64,000 nt of DNA from Celoporthe dispersa (Eukaryota; Ascomycota; Sordariomycetes; Diaporthales; Cryphonectriaceae), in the NCBI GenBank assembly GCA_016584495.1, contig WAID01000003.1:1302001-1366000 (forward strand), written 5' to 3'. Within the stretch, counting starts at the first letter, position 1, and every line of letters starts with the position of its first letter. The notes below the pieces were generated by a model. That model ran no database searches and was not told where the DNA came from. It saw only the letters and a list, made by a program, of their open reading frames with translations. The position numbers were made by a program, and so were the translations under genes. Below are positions 53,957-64,000 of the stretch, piece by piece.

Positions 53957-55229
53957 ATCCACTGATTGCCGACTTGCTGGAGCCGTATGGGCTCAGACCA
54001 TCCTTCTTTCCTGCTATCACGAGTTCGCATTGCATTCATCACTCATCTGCTTCATTCAGCATTCACTACACGGGCTCGGGACTCTGGGCGGGGTCGCATC
54101 GTTGCTGTGGCTGGCGTCCGAGGATCGTTAGGTCTGGGCATGCATTACACGGCCGGTTCATACTTTTCTAGGGGACAGCTCGTCAAGAAGGGCGCAGCTG
54201 ATAGCGATTTATTATTGATTTGACGTCGTGACTGCTTTCTTGGAGGAGAGTTGGGAGGTCTGGACTTCCAAGATACCGAGGTATTTCACCAGGTTATGCG
54301 CGGGCCAGACTTACGGAGAGGAGGCAATCGTAGTTCAAGTTTTGACAATTTTTTTAGGCACAATTCGACAAGGGGGATTCTTTTCTTTTCTTTCTGGGGA
54401 TGCGGGTTGCATTCAAAAAGCTTGCGGTGGCATCCCTCTCAAGACGTGAGAGGTCACAGGAGCCGCGCAAGATCGGATTGCGGGAAATGTAGATAGCTCA
54501 TCGCGACACGCAAGAAGTTGCGATTGCTGGCGCGTGGTGGTGCTCCTTTGCTTTGTGACAAATGCTACCGCACGCCTCATTATTACTGCCGTCTTGCTCC
54601 TCTTATAAAGCAAGGATCTGTGGACAATTCTTTCGAATCCTAGATTAGGGGTGGGTCTGAGGGGCCGATGGCATCCCATTCCCACGGCGCGTGCGCGGAC
54701 CTGATTCTAAATACATGCTATGCACCTGTCTCAAGAGTTCGTGGGAGCAGTCACGCATGTTGGGTCTGGATCACGGTAAGCACGAGAACATATGATATGT
54801 GAATGGTCCTTAGTTGGCGGCAGATGTGTTCCTGGAGCCTGTCTCCAGCAGCAAAGGCTCCCCCCTGCTGCAGGGCTCCCGGGTGCTACGAACGACACCT
54901 AGTTCGGAGATGATGGTGACGGCGGTGTTGAGCGTGCTTGCATGACCAGTATGTCTTGATACTCTCTGTAGGTTTACAGTACGCAGGTAGAACAATTCCC
55001 GACAGACTGGCACTGGGATCTGTGTCATTCGCGGCTCAGAGGACCACGCGCACCACAAGTAGTAGTAGTAGTAGTCCACCCTGGATAGATTTAGCAGCAG
55101 CGGCTGCAAGACTTTCCCATCTGTTTCGTATTGGCCCCAGCTCTCCCAGCGCGATCGAGTATGCGATATAGAGATGAACTTATGGGGTGGTTGCCAGGGT
55201 AGGGCTGTGGTTGGGGTTGGTTTGGGGGT

Positions 55230-55275
55230 GGGTATGTGTGTGTGTGTGTCTGTGTGTGTGTGTGTGCGTGTGTGT
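55230..55275 (+). repeat. TG dinucleotide microsatellite, interrupted
   Basis: A GTGTGTGT run with single TC and CG interruptions. It creates spurious Thr/His-rich minus-strand open frames. Confidence 0.85.
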
Positions 55276-55678
55276 ATAAGTAAGTGGTTATGGCTCGTGC
55301 CAAGACGTTGGGTGTGGTGGCGTCAGCGGGTATGCAAGAGCTTAAAGGGAGGTTATTTTGTTTATTTTGTGGGCCTTTCAGTGATGGCGACTTAGCCAGG
55401 GCTCTCGTTAGGCACTCAAGCACTCTAGCACTGTCAGAGGCTTCTGTGACAAGCCAGACAGGCCCTTTCGGAAGCACCCCGCCCCCCTACCAATCCTCTC
55501 CCCAGTGGCGTTCTGTGTGGCCCCGGTCCCCGTCACCCTTGTCGTCCTCGTTCCGTGAGCCGCACTACGTCACCTCTTTGAGATTCGCCATTGCATACTA
55601 TGGCACATGCAGTAACCTTCTACATCATCAGGACTTCCGACGACCTTGTTTTTGGTTTTCGCCTTGGCGGCCCCTCTC

Positions 55679-55711
55679 CACACACACACACAATACACAC
55701 ACACACACACC
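55679..55711 (+). repeat. AC dinucleotide microsatellite, interrupted
   Basis: An ACACACAC run with one ATAC interruption in non-coding sequence. Confidence 0.85.
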
Positions 55712-56394
55712 TCGTGCCCGTTTTAGGTCGGAGAATTTCCCACCTGCAATCCCCAGAGGGACCAAGAAAACCTGATCCAACCTCGAGCCACGGCGCATCT
55801 CTCTCGAGCTAGCCCTAAACAAGACCCGATAATCTCCTCCTCTCCCCCTCCCTTGCTGATGGCGTCGCCTCATGAGAAAAAGATGCTGGAATCTTCCGTT
55901 CCAGTGTTCCTGGGCCCCACATAATCGCCGGAGCATTGGCTCCCCCCTGGCTTAACCATAACACACCTCTTTGACGTAGCGTATGTGTCACGTTGGTCGT
56001 CCTCCTACCCCTTCTGCTCATGAATTACTTATTATGGTAGTAGTTCGTAGTAGTTCGTCCCATCGGGTCGAGGCAGGAGGTGTGGCTGGCGCCCCTTCAA
56101 GGGCAAAGTCGGCTCTGCTGCTCATGACGTCAAATTCGATGTTTTGGGCGATCGCGATGAGGGACAGGAATGAGACCGGGCTGCCTCTCGTCATTCCTAT
56201 AAGACAAGACCTCGCTCTCCTGTTGGCAGTCAACAGTTGACCTCTTGGCAAGATCACACAACCATTGTCCCCTTTTAAGAACATCTACAACACACACAAC
56301 TCGCACGTGCAACATTCACGCCAAAACCATCATTTTCCTCCTCAAGAGAACAACCACACAAGTTTACCAACCCCTTACCTTACACATAGCCAAG

Positions 56395-56725
56395 ATGGGT
56401 ATCGTCGTGTCGTGTCTTCAAGCCATCGGCGACTGTATCATGACAGTCATCAACGCCATCGCCGGCGTGATCATGAGCATCATCAACGGTGTCGTTGCCG
56501 TCCTGGCAGCCATCGTCCGGTTCCTGACCTGTAAGTCTTCTTGTCCACCCTCCTCTGTCTGGCCCGTCCCAGGAGGAACCTCAAACTGCGAAGGGAACCA
56601 AGATGCTGACCGGGAACGTCTTGGCTCTAGGCGGCTACTGTGGCTCGCGCCGAAGCGGGACTGGAGGCACCTCAACAGGAGGAAGACGGTTCGGAAGGAG
56701 ACATGGCGGGGTCAGTCGCGTCTAG
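56395..56725 (+). CDS. small hydrophobic protein with Gly/Arg-rich tail, 76 aa
   Basis: Exons are 56395-56530 and 56631-56725 (100-nt intron GTAAGT...TAG, phase 1), ending in TAG. The first 45 residues form one long hydrophobic stretch made of repeated Ile/Val/Ala helices (MGIVVSCLQAIGDCIMTVIN, AIAGVIMSIINGVVAVLAAI), with MG at the N-terminus and an early Cys that would allow N-myristoylation and acylation. After the splice comes LTCGYCGSRRSGTGG, then an Arg/Gly tail ending VSRV. From memory, ascomycetes have short conserved proteins of the form MG...IxxII.GI..V...LTCG..RRR...RV with no known function. The match of both ends across the intron makes the model firm. Confidence 0.75.
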
Positions 56726-57354
56726 TGTTGATGACAGTAGCGGGAGGATCGAGGGCGGGAAGGGGGGGGAGTCTCATGATGAATGACGACCAGTTGCGAT
56801 GCGAGGTGGATCGTGAGGGATGCGCATTACCAGATACCCTGATTCCCCTTTATTGTATCTTTTATTTCCTTTCCCTTTTTTTTCTTTTTCTTTTCTACTG
56901 CACGAAAGTGTCAGCATAGTCTTGATTACAGGAATTAAACCTGTGGATTGAAACCCTTTTGTTTGGAACGAAAAAGCCCATCTCTCTATCGATGGTCGCT
57001 CGTGTGTTCGTCACTCCCCTACATTTGCCCATTCCACTTAAAAACAATTAGCATCGTCCCGACGACAGTTAACGACATACCAAGAGATTAACAAGACGAG
57101 CTGGCAAAATGGCGATCAGTAGTTTGAGGCCAAATACCATATGACATGAAAGTATCAATCCTCCTCGGGTGCTCACGACGCCCCATACTCCATGCTCGGA
57201 GGAACCAGATGCTTCAATGGGTGCCCGTCAGATGTATTCGAGACTTGGCTTCTGTCATGTCCACAATGAATGGGGAAAGCAAGGTGACTTGTAAATGCTT
57301 CCGACTATGACGGCTATACGGACCACAGGGCGTGCCATCATTTCCAATAAACGC
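56726..57354. other. intergenic, convergent gene ends
   Basis: Shared 3' flank of the small hydrophobic gene (plus) and rad1 (minus), with a T-rich tract at about 56860-56900. No gene. Confidence 0.5.
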
Positions 57355-60279
57355 TCACCCCTCATCGTCAATCAGGTCCTTCTCAAAGAACCCCACGATC
57401 CTCCGCGCCGCCTCGATCCCGACCATCGGCTCCAGCTCCTGTGCCGACATGTTTGCCACCTCTCGCACGTTCTCCGTCTCCAGCGTCAGGTTCTTGACGT
57501 TCTTGCTCGTGACGCCCGGTACATGCATCAGCATCTCCTCGGGCTGCTGGTTGAACGGCTGCTCCTCGGCCGCCTGGTCCTTCTCCAGGCCCGCGCGCAC
57601 CGCAGCGATGGGGTCGGGCTCCTCCTCCTGCGCCTTGAGGCTCTCAAAGATCTCGGCTGTCTGGTAGGGGGACGACGACCAGATGATGCGCAGCTTGGGA
57701 AAGGCGAGGGTCAGCAGGACGAGCTTGGACTGCAGGTCCGAGGGGACGTTGGCCGGGTTGACGCTGCTGAGGCTGCCAGAGAGGTCCGCGAAGGGCTCGA
57801 GGGTGAAGGACTTGTTCTGGTCGAACTCGATGAGGAGCATGGGTGACTTGTAGTGCTGAAACATCGACTCGGCCTGGGTGTAGAGCCGGCCGTCCCTGAA
57901 CGAGGAGATGAGATCGCTGACAGACTTGCGCTCCACGCAGATGTTAGGCGAGAGGATGTAGTCTCCTACTGTCAGCAAGCACGGCACGATGATGATTGAG
58001 CGGGCGTGCAAGAGTGATGGCAAGGATGACCTGAACTCTCGGACATCCACCACGATCCGGGGCGGCTGTGCTGTGGCAGCCAGACGCCCGCCGCCGGCGA
58101 TCCGAGTGTTGACGGTCCTGAGGAAGGCCTCTTGGGGATCTTCGGCGCCGTGCGTGTCGACAGTCAAGACGACGCTCATGCTCGCACGCTCCTTGATCAG
58201 CTTGGTGAAGGCGTCCTTCTCCCTCCGGACTGTGGACAGATACCGCTGCTCCTCCACCGACCCGCCGTAGTAAAGAAAGTATACCCGCACATTCCTGTCG
58301 TTGTGCGATGATCTGTACACCTCCACCCGCCTGATGAAGGAAGCATCTGGCTCATACATGATGATGTACTTGGGCTTGACCTCTTCCAGGATATGCTCGT
58401 CCTGGTCACCGTCGTAGGCATGGATGACCACCAGATCCTGCATATCATATAGCTGGTAGAAATCGTCCATGTCCTCTAACGGATCAGCCTGGCCGATCAC
58501 GTCCGCCTTCTGTTTGGCATCCTCCTCGGTGGCCTGGACCTCTTCCATCAGGCCCGCCACCTCATTTGCCTTTTCAAAATAAGGCATGATGCTGCCATTT
58601 TCTGCACGGCCCAGGCTCGTGCCCACAGCGCCGCCCCCTCGGATCCGTCTCCTCTTGTTGGCGGGTGCTCTGCCTCCCCTCTGCAGCCTCGGATCAGACG
58701 CTCCCTTCAGAGCGTTCTGGTTCTCGGCGAACAGTAGTGCGCTGACCTGGGCGAACTCCTTCTTCCATTTCAGGTACTCTCGGAGCCTGCGGCGCATCAT
58801 AAACATGGCAGACGGCTGATCCTCGTCGCCGTCTTCGTCTCCCTCGATGACGACCTTCTTCCGCCGCTGTTCGTCCTTGATCTTCACATGCATGGTCTGC
58901 AGGTAGTCCTTGAGCTGCCTGCACGTCGCCGCGTCGGAGCACATGATGAGGATTGTTCCGTTCGAGTCATCACGAGCTGGCGGCTCAAAGTAGAGGTCGC
59001 GGTCGATCTCCTCCAAGACGTCGGCAAGGACGGCCCACTTGGGCTGTTCCTCGAGCACCGGCCGCAGAGCATCAATGTCAGAGTCTGCTGCTCCCGCCTT
59101 GTTGGTGCCTCTGTAGACCCTCCTCTTTGCTGTCTCGAAGATGGTCTGCGCAGCATCTAGAAATAGCCAGGGCGACTGCGTCTGCCTGGTGGAGCCCGGG
59201 GTCGGGGAGTGCGCAGCATGGATGGTGTCCAGGTTCTGCTGGAACGCAACAGCGTCATATGCAACCACAGCCTGCAGTAGGCTCCGCAAGACTGTGAGGT
59301 CTCCCACAATCTGCTTCGTCTTCCAGCTGACGCGGTGCCAGTTCGGGTCCAGCTGCCGCCTGACCATGACGTCGAAGTTCTTGGTCAGGGCGCTGTCCAG
59401 GTTCCAATCCTCCATGTCGAGACCCGTGTTGCCCTTCTTCAGCTCGTGAATGCTGACCTCGACACACTCCATGACCGCGGTCTGGATCTCCTTCATGGCG
59501 TCCGTCATGGGCACCTCCAGCTCGATGACTTCGGCCTGCCTCCTGCCCTCGAGCGACTTGGCAACCGAGACGTGGAAGCGCGGCCACAGGCTTGCCTTGC
59601 GCAGAAAGAGGTTCCGCATCATGGTCGCCAGGGGGCTGAATCCTGTCGTGAAGGGGTCCGGGTTGTCCGAGAAGGCCTTGAGGAAGCCGACCTTGTTCTT
59701 CTGCCTGTAGATGCGCAGGATGAAGGCCTCCAGGCTGGTGGCGACGACCCGGTCCGCGTGCAGGACCACCATGCCGGTAACCTTCTCCACATTCAGCAGG
59801 TTCGTAAGCAGATCAACCACCAGGATCCGGCTCGTGATGCTGAAGATGCCACCGGCAGCGTACATCTTCTCTCGGGCGCCGACGTTGGTGTAGTCCGTGT
59901 TGACGACGGTCAGGCCGCGGCAGAGCGGGGCCATACTGATAGCAGCATGTTCGGCCAGCGCCTCGCCAATCCAGCTGTTCTCGCGGTCCTCGGCATTGAC
60001 AACCACAATCAGGTTGTTGCCGGCAGCGTCATACGAGTGTAACAAGTTGGTGAGCAGGCGCATGAGTCCGAGACCACGCGCCAGGATGACGAGCTCATCC
60101 TCAGAGCGGAGCTCCTGAAACAGCGCTTGTTGATATTCCTAGGCGGCGGCACGCGACTGTTAGAACCATGCATCCCCACCAAATATCCGATCGGAGGCCG
60201 GGGCGGCACTCATCGTTGGGAGCTGGCTTACAAGCGGCAGGGAGAGCTTCACGGGCTGCGGTGCATCGTTGGCAGCCAT
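57355..60279 (-). CDS. rad1: Rad1/XPF structure-specific DNA repair endonuclease catalytic subunit
   Basis: Two exons, 60279-60232 and 60138-57355 (93-nt intron GTAAGC...TAG, phase 0), give 943 aa with an intact frame. The first exon supplies MAANDAPQPVKLSLPL, which runs into EYQQALFQELRSEDELVILA. The N-terminal two-thirds is the degenerate SF2 helicase-like part (VVTSLEAFILRIYRQKNKVG region, LFLDAAQTIFETAKRRVY). The nuclease motif VGDYILSPNICVERKSVSDL (GDXnERKX3D) lies at about residue 740-757, followed by tandem helix-hairpin-helix sequence (HVPGVTSKNVKNLTLETENV) near the C-terminus. Rad1/XPF works with Rad10/ERCC1 to cut the 5' side of lesions in nucleotide excision repair and in single-strand annealing. 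The ortholog in Neurospora is mus-38. Confidence 0.95.
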
Positions 60280-61629
60280 GATGTGGCTTTGACTACCCGG
60301 GGCGACGTCTTATGACCTTTGCAGAAGCCGAAATCATCCTCTCTAGCCTGACGAGGATAACAAGTGACTTATCTTAGGCAACCTACGCTGCGAAGAGAGG
60401 ATACGTGGGCTGTGATGGTGGACGCACGAGGCGTTGGTAGATGATGATGTCGTTGGTTGTCAGCAAGGGACTCCCCATCCCAGCTGGCGGCCAGCTGGTC
60501 GATATTGGTAGCAAAGACTGCCTGCTTCGGCGCGTCACTTGTTGCAACAGGGATGACGTGGTGTGAAAAGTGGGTAGAACGGGATGATTACCCATTTTAA
60601 CGGCACAGTTTTCAAAGCGGCTGTTTTGCGTTGTTCCTGGTATAATCATACCGGGAGGCCAGAGGACCGTCTCGCGAAGACACACAAATAGAAGCGAAGC
60701 ATGAAGAGTGTGGAAAAGGTGAAGAGAAAAGAAAGAGAGAGAGAGAGAGAGGCAGGCTAGCTCTATGAAGCGACAAAATGATTGCAAGGGAATCCTCCTC
60801 AAGCGCAATACAAGATACTGTAGTAGGGGGGGGGTGGGGGGAGAATCACTCCAAATGACTGACCGCAGAGTTGCTGGTCGCCGTTTCACCCCCTTCAGAG
60901 GCTGCGTTGATAATAAGCAATCCACTTAGCTGCTGAGTATTATTTCGAGAGTTAGGTAATAGAAGGAGGCTATCTCGAGGTTTCCCTGTGATCCAGTAGT
61001 AATTATTGTCCTTACTTTTTTTTTTTTTAATAATGATATTCAATTTCTTCAGAGCATTATTTGGATTGGCGCGGAACTTCCTAATATTGACAACCAGCAC
61101 ATGGTCCTGAACCAACTCTGGGACATCATGCAGAGCACCACATTCTTTTTTCCCCTTCTTTCTTGGCTTCTCTAGCAATAAGTTCACAAGCTGAATTATC
61201 TATCCCAAACCCATATATAAGCAATATCCCAAGGATCAGCCTGCCTTCATAGCAGTTGAATCAGTGCACAAACCACAGTGGTGAATGCAGGTATAATTAG
61301 CTGGCTGCAAGTGACAGCAGTAGACAATATGTAGCAAGAACACTAAGCGGAACATTTACCTGCTAGCCCCCAGCTGCCTAACTGGTTACGGGAGCTTTCC
61401 GATATGTGATTCTGTCCTTGATCAATATCGACTGCTTATCCACAACAGAACCAGATTGTCGACAAACACTCTGGCACTCAACACATCATCTTTTCATCCA
61501 CACATTTGCAAGATAACACCACCACCACCACCACCACCACCACAGCGATCATCACGATATCGTCAAGCCATTTCACTGAACAACTGCCTGCCACTACCTT
61601 CAACCTCGCCCACCAGAACCAATGCAGCC
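60280..61629. other. intergenic; promoter between rad1 and the 61.6-kb gene
   Basis: It holds a GA microsatellite at about 60733-60752, a poly-G run at about 60826-60840, an AT-rich part at 60900-61250 and a (CAC)n tract at about 61517-61543. Minus-strand open frames in the AT-rich part are Lys/Asn-rich and not credited. Confidence 0.45.
61517..61543 (+). repeat. CAC trinucleotide microsatellite
   Basis: About nine CAC/ACC triplets in the leader or promoter of the following gene. Confidence 0.85.
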
Positions 61630-62317
61630 ATGCCACCTACCACCGCAGACGACGCGAACGCCGCAGACAATGCCGCCAACAACAACAACAACAACAACAC
61701 GAGCATCAATCTGCAAGGCCAAGTTGGTGACGCGCGACCCTTTTCTCCCCGCCCAACGCGCTCTATCCTTCTCATATCTAGCCCAACCCTTCCTCACCCT
61801 TCCAGCCTTGGGCTTGGCCTTCAGCGCGTCTCTATCACCACCACTACTACCACCACCGCCTCCATCGTCCGCGTGGAAGGAGCTGCTAGAATGAGCGATC
61901 AGGGCAGCACTAGTGCCGATACTGAGTCGGCTTCGCCGAGCTTCAACTGGGCGCGTTTCTTCTCCGCCTTCGTCCCGTCGTCTGCGGGTAGCCCAGCTTA
62001 TAGAGACGCTCCCTAGAAGGGAGCGCTCGAGAACTGGGCACACTCCACCAACACGAAGAACCTTCTCATCGTGACGTATGATCCCATGACCTTCATCTAC
62101 TGCGGCAGCCCCGCTGCTGTGGTTGGCGCCCCCGCCGATGAGGGCGCCGCCATGGCTATCAACCCAGAGTTGCAAAGGTGATCTGCTTCTGCAAAGACCT
62201 GTCTTTGCAAGAGACCGTGCGCTCCATCTGCCGGACCGCAGCTGCTACTACTACCTTCCTGGTGGTGTGGTTCTGCGGCGGCGGGGCCACACTCTGCTCC
62301 TACCTCTCCCGCAAGTA
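61630..62317 (+). CDS. possible small membrane protein gene, in-frame TAG and frame break
   Basis: A CAAC-rich leader precedes an ATG at 61630 (MPPTTADDANAADNAANNNN, with a CAA/AAC repeat). A second possible start at 61891 opens MSDQGSTSADTESASPSFNW. From 61891 the frame reads ARFFSAFVPSSAGSPAYRDA, then a TAG at 62014-62016. It continues in the same frame with KGALENWAHSTNTKNLLIVT and MTFIYCGSPAAVVGAPADEG to INPELQ. There one base is missing (CAAAGG at about 62173-62178), after which VICFCKDLSLQETVRSICRT and a C-terminal hydrophobic helix (AAATTTFLVVWFCGGGATLC) end at a TAA. Whether the first part (61630-61890) is exon, intron or leader is unclear. No family known. Confidence 0.45.
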
Positions 62318-63609
62318 AACCGGCCGTAAGTTCACCCTCCCTACTTGGAGACAGATAGCGACTTTCCCCCCACCCCACCCCCTTTTACTGACCGTCTGTC
62401 CTAGTTCACCATCGTCCAGCACCCGCCGAGTCACGAATACGAGTCCTTTAAGCCCGAAAGCAGAGCAGCTTCTACACCACTACCCCGAACCCCCTCGGTA
62501 CGGCAAAAGAGGCCACTTGTGACTGTAACGCAGTCAGTTCTCTTTCTTCTCGCCAGCGCTTGGTGGGATGTGGAATAGGTATATGGGTAGTTCAGAGTAC
62601 AAGCGGATGCGGGATGGGTGGGAAGAGATGAGCTGGGAGACGAAAACAAGCTGGAGATAGGTTTACTATCATTGAGACAACAAGCGCATTTGTGGTCTTT
62701 CTCCCCTCAGAAGGCTTCCCACCTGTAGAAGGCTACAGCAGTAGCAGTAGCAACAGCTTGCTGCAACCCACGCCATGACATGTTACCGGTCTCTTGGTTT
62801 CCTCTCACTCACGCCTACTCAGACAAGCCCACGAGCGGAATACCGGTATGCACGTAGCCGAGAGGTCTGATGCCTCAGAAGTTATGATGACGTGACAATC
62901 ACTGGGGGTCGTTAAGTACGTAAGCTGGGAGGGCTATTTCAATGCCTTCAGGTTTTGTCTTGGTAGCAGGTAATGTTGAGGGACGTTGTCAGTGATACAC
63001 GGTCGAGCCTTAAGCAAACAGAGAATCCCGCCAAGAAAGTTCCCTATCCTATCCTCCCCTGTTCTGCCCTGCTCAGCGCTGCCCGTAGTAGCACTGTGGA
63101 ACCAGTGATATGACGACAGCTGATGGACACAAGAGCAGAAGCGACCAGTCTTGTTGTCTGCCTCAAAATTGTAAGTAGTCAGTAGCTCATAGTGGCTTCC
63201 CGGCCGTAGTGGTGGCGGTGGAGGTGGTCAATGTGTGTGTGTGTTGTCCAGTGCGTTGTTAGTGCTGGTCCAACGATAACGACGTCATTTTCGATGCGTT
63301 GCGAGATCACTTGAGCACCTCATGGGGACACAACCTTGCAGGCCTCCAGCAGTTACTTGTGAGTATAAGACGGCCTGATACATCTCCTCTAGAAACCAGC
63401 CCTTTTTTTTACCCTTTTTTTTTCTTCTTCTTTTTTCAACTTCACCATACTCAAAGCCTTCCCCACCCCTTCCTGGAAACGCAAGAAACACTCTCAGGAT
63501 ATCGTATGTCATTGGCTTCCCTGAGCTCTTTTGACTTCCACCTGCTTACATAGGACTGGACATACATTGAAGATTACCACGTCATCTCCACACAACAAGC
63601 TCTCCCGAG
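62318..63609. other. intergenic, no supported gene
   Basis: No coding sequence seen. It contains a short CAG/GTA-rich part at 62740-62760, a TGTGTG run at about 63232-63245 and a T-rich promoter-like tract at 63400-63437 for the next gene. Confidence 0.45.
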
Positions 63610-63889
63610 ATGGCCGATCAAAACCAGCAAGAGAAGGAATTCTCCATCCAGGTAAGGCCATCTGGGGCATTTCCGGCTGTTGGGAGTTCCCACCATACTG
63701 ACGATGCCAATGCAGCCCATTGACGATACCAACAAGGACCAGGGCAAGGGCTTCATCGACGCCATCAAGGCCAAGGTCGCCCCTCATGTCGCGGCTCCAG
63801 GCCCGGCCCAGTCACACGACCACAGCCAGATCCCTCAGGAGGGGACAAAGGAGGAGCGTCTGGCGAAGGCCAAGGAGCTCAACAAATAG
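63610..63889 (+). CDS. small hydrophilic protein, 71 aa
   Basis: Exons are 63610-63651 and 63716-63889 (64-nt intron GTAAGG...CAG, phase 0), ending in TAG. The product is MADQNQQEKEFSIQ followed by PIDDTNKDQGKGFIDAIKAK, then VAPHVAAPGPAQSHDHSQIP and a charged C-terminus (GTKEERLAKAKELNK). There is no signal peptide, membrane segment or cysteine. It is rich in charged residues with a possible amphipathic helix near KGFIDAIKAKVAP. I do not recognise a named family; stress-related small disordered proteins can look like this, but that is inference. Confidence 0.65.
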
Positions 63890-64000
63890 ATGATGGTTCG
63901 GGGCGGGGAGCAGAGCCGGTGTGTAGCCGATGAGCCTCAATCCTGCTAGACCATACCTTGGGAGACAGACATCTTACGAACCGCAACTGAATAACATGAC
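63890..64000. other. 3' flank of the last small gene
   Basis: Downstream sequence only; the window ends here. Confidence 0.5.

Larger units (their letters stand above)
53957..56394. other. intergenic with several microsatellites
   Basis: No supported gene. It holds an AGT/GTA run at about 55059-55077, a TG-rich dinucleotide tract at about 55230-55275 and an AC tract at about 55679-55711. The last 150 nt (CAAC/ACAC-rich leader) precede the small hydrophobic gene. Confidence 0.5.

Noticed and set aside
60846..61187. Minus-strand Lys/Asn-rich 113-codon frame
   Set aside because: Lies in AT-rich intergenic DNA with poly-A-derived Lys runs; no motif or splice support.

Overview
The window reads as nuclear DNA of a filamentous ascomycete (Pezizomycotina, most likely a sordariomycete). 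The basis is short spliceosomal introns (about 50-220 nt, GTRNGY donors, CAG/TAG/AAG acceptors) inside genes whose products are recognisably fungal: Rgd1-type F-BAR/RhoGAP, aspartate-semialdehyde dehydrogenase, the Arg5,6 double enzyme, mitochondrial uS14, Sen1 helicase and Rad1/XPF nuclease. No CRISPR arrays, rRNA or convincing tRNA genes were seen.

Layout. 1-5 kb: two small secreted-protein genes in otherwise non-coding DNA. 5.4-16.7 kb: three minus-strand genes, namely rgd1, aspartate-semialdehyde dehydrogenase and a very large disordered protein of unknown function. 17-31.5 kb: a gene-poor accessory stretch with a few small genes of unknown function (20.99, 24.0 and 28.8 kb) and several pieces that look like decayed or broken coding sequence (19.6-20.2, 22.26-23.1, 25.5-25.7 and 26.1-26.7 kb). 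32-43.6 kb: a dense housekeeping block with Arg5,6, mitochondrial ribosomal uS14, an Arb2-like protein, a mitochondrial TPR-like membrane protein on the opposite strand, and a four-segment membrane protein. 44.4-44.9 kb: a 58-unit phase-perfect octanucleotide tandem repeat. 47.5-54 kb: sen1. 56.4 kb: a 76-aa hydrophobic protein. 57.4-60.3 kb: rad1/XPF (minus strand). 61.6-64 kb: two further small genes.

The genes do not form one pathway. Two belong to amino-acid biosynthesis (Arg5,6 and aspartate-semialdehyde dehydrogenase), and both have TGACTC-type (CPC-1/Gcn4) sites upstream. Two act in nuclear RNA/DNA metabolism (Sen1 and Rad1), and three are mitochondrial (Arg5,6, uS14, TPR-like protein).

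The dominant oddity is the number of genes that are clearly homologous and otherwise well preserved but contain single-base frame breaks, most at short homopolymers, plus three in-frame TAG codons. Housekeeping genes are among those affected, so uncorrected sequencing or assembly indels are the simplest explanation. Real decay of some accessory genes cannot be excluded. All intron and break positions below are my own reading; gene spans include the breaks.
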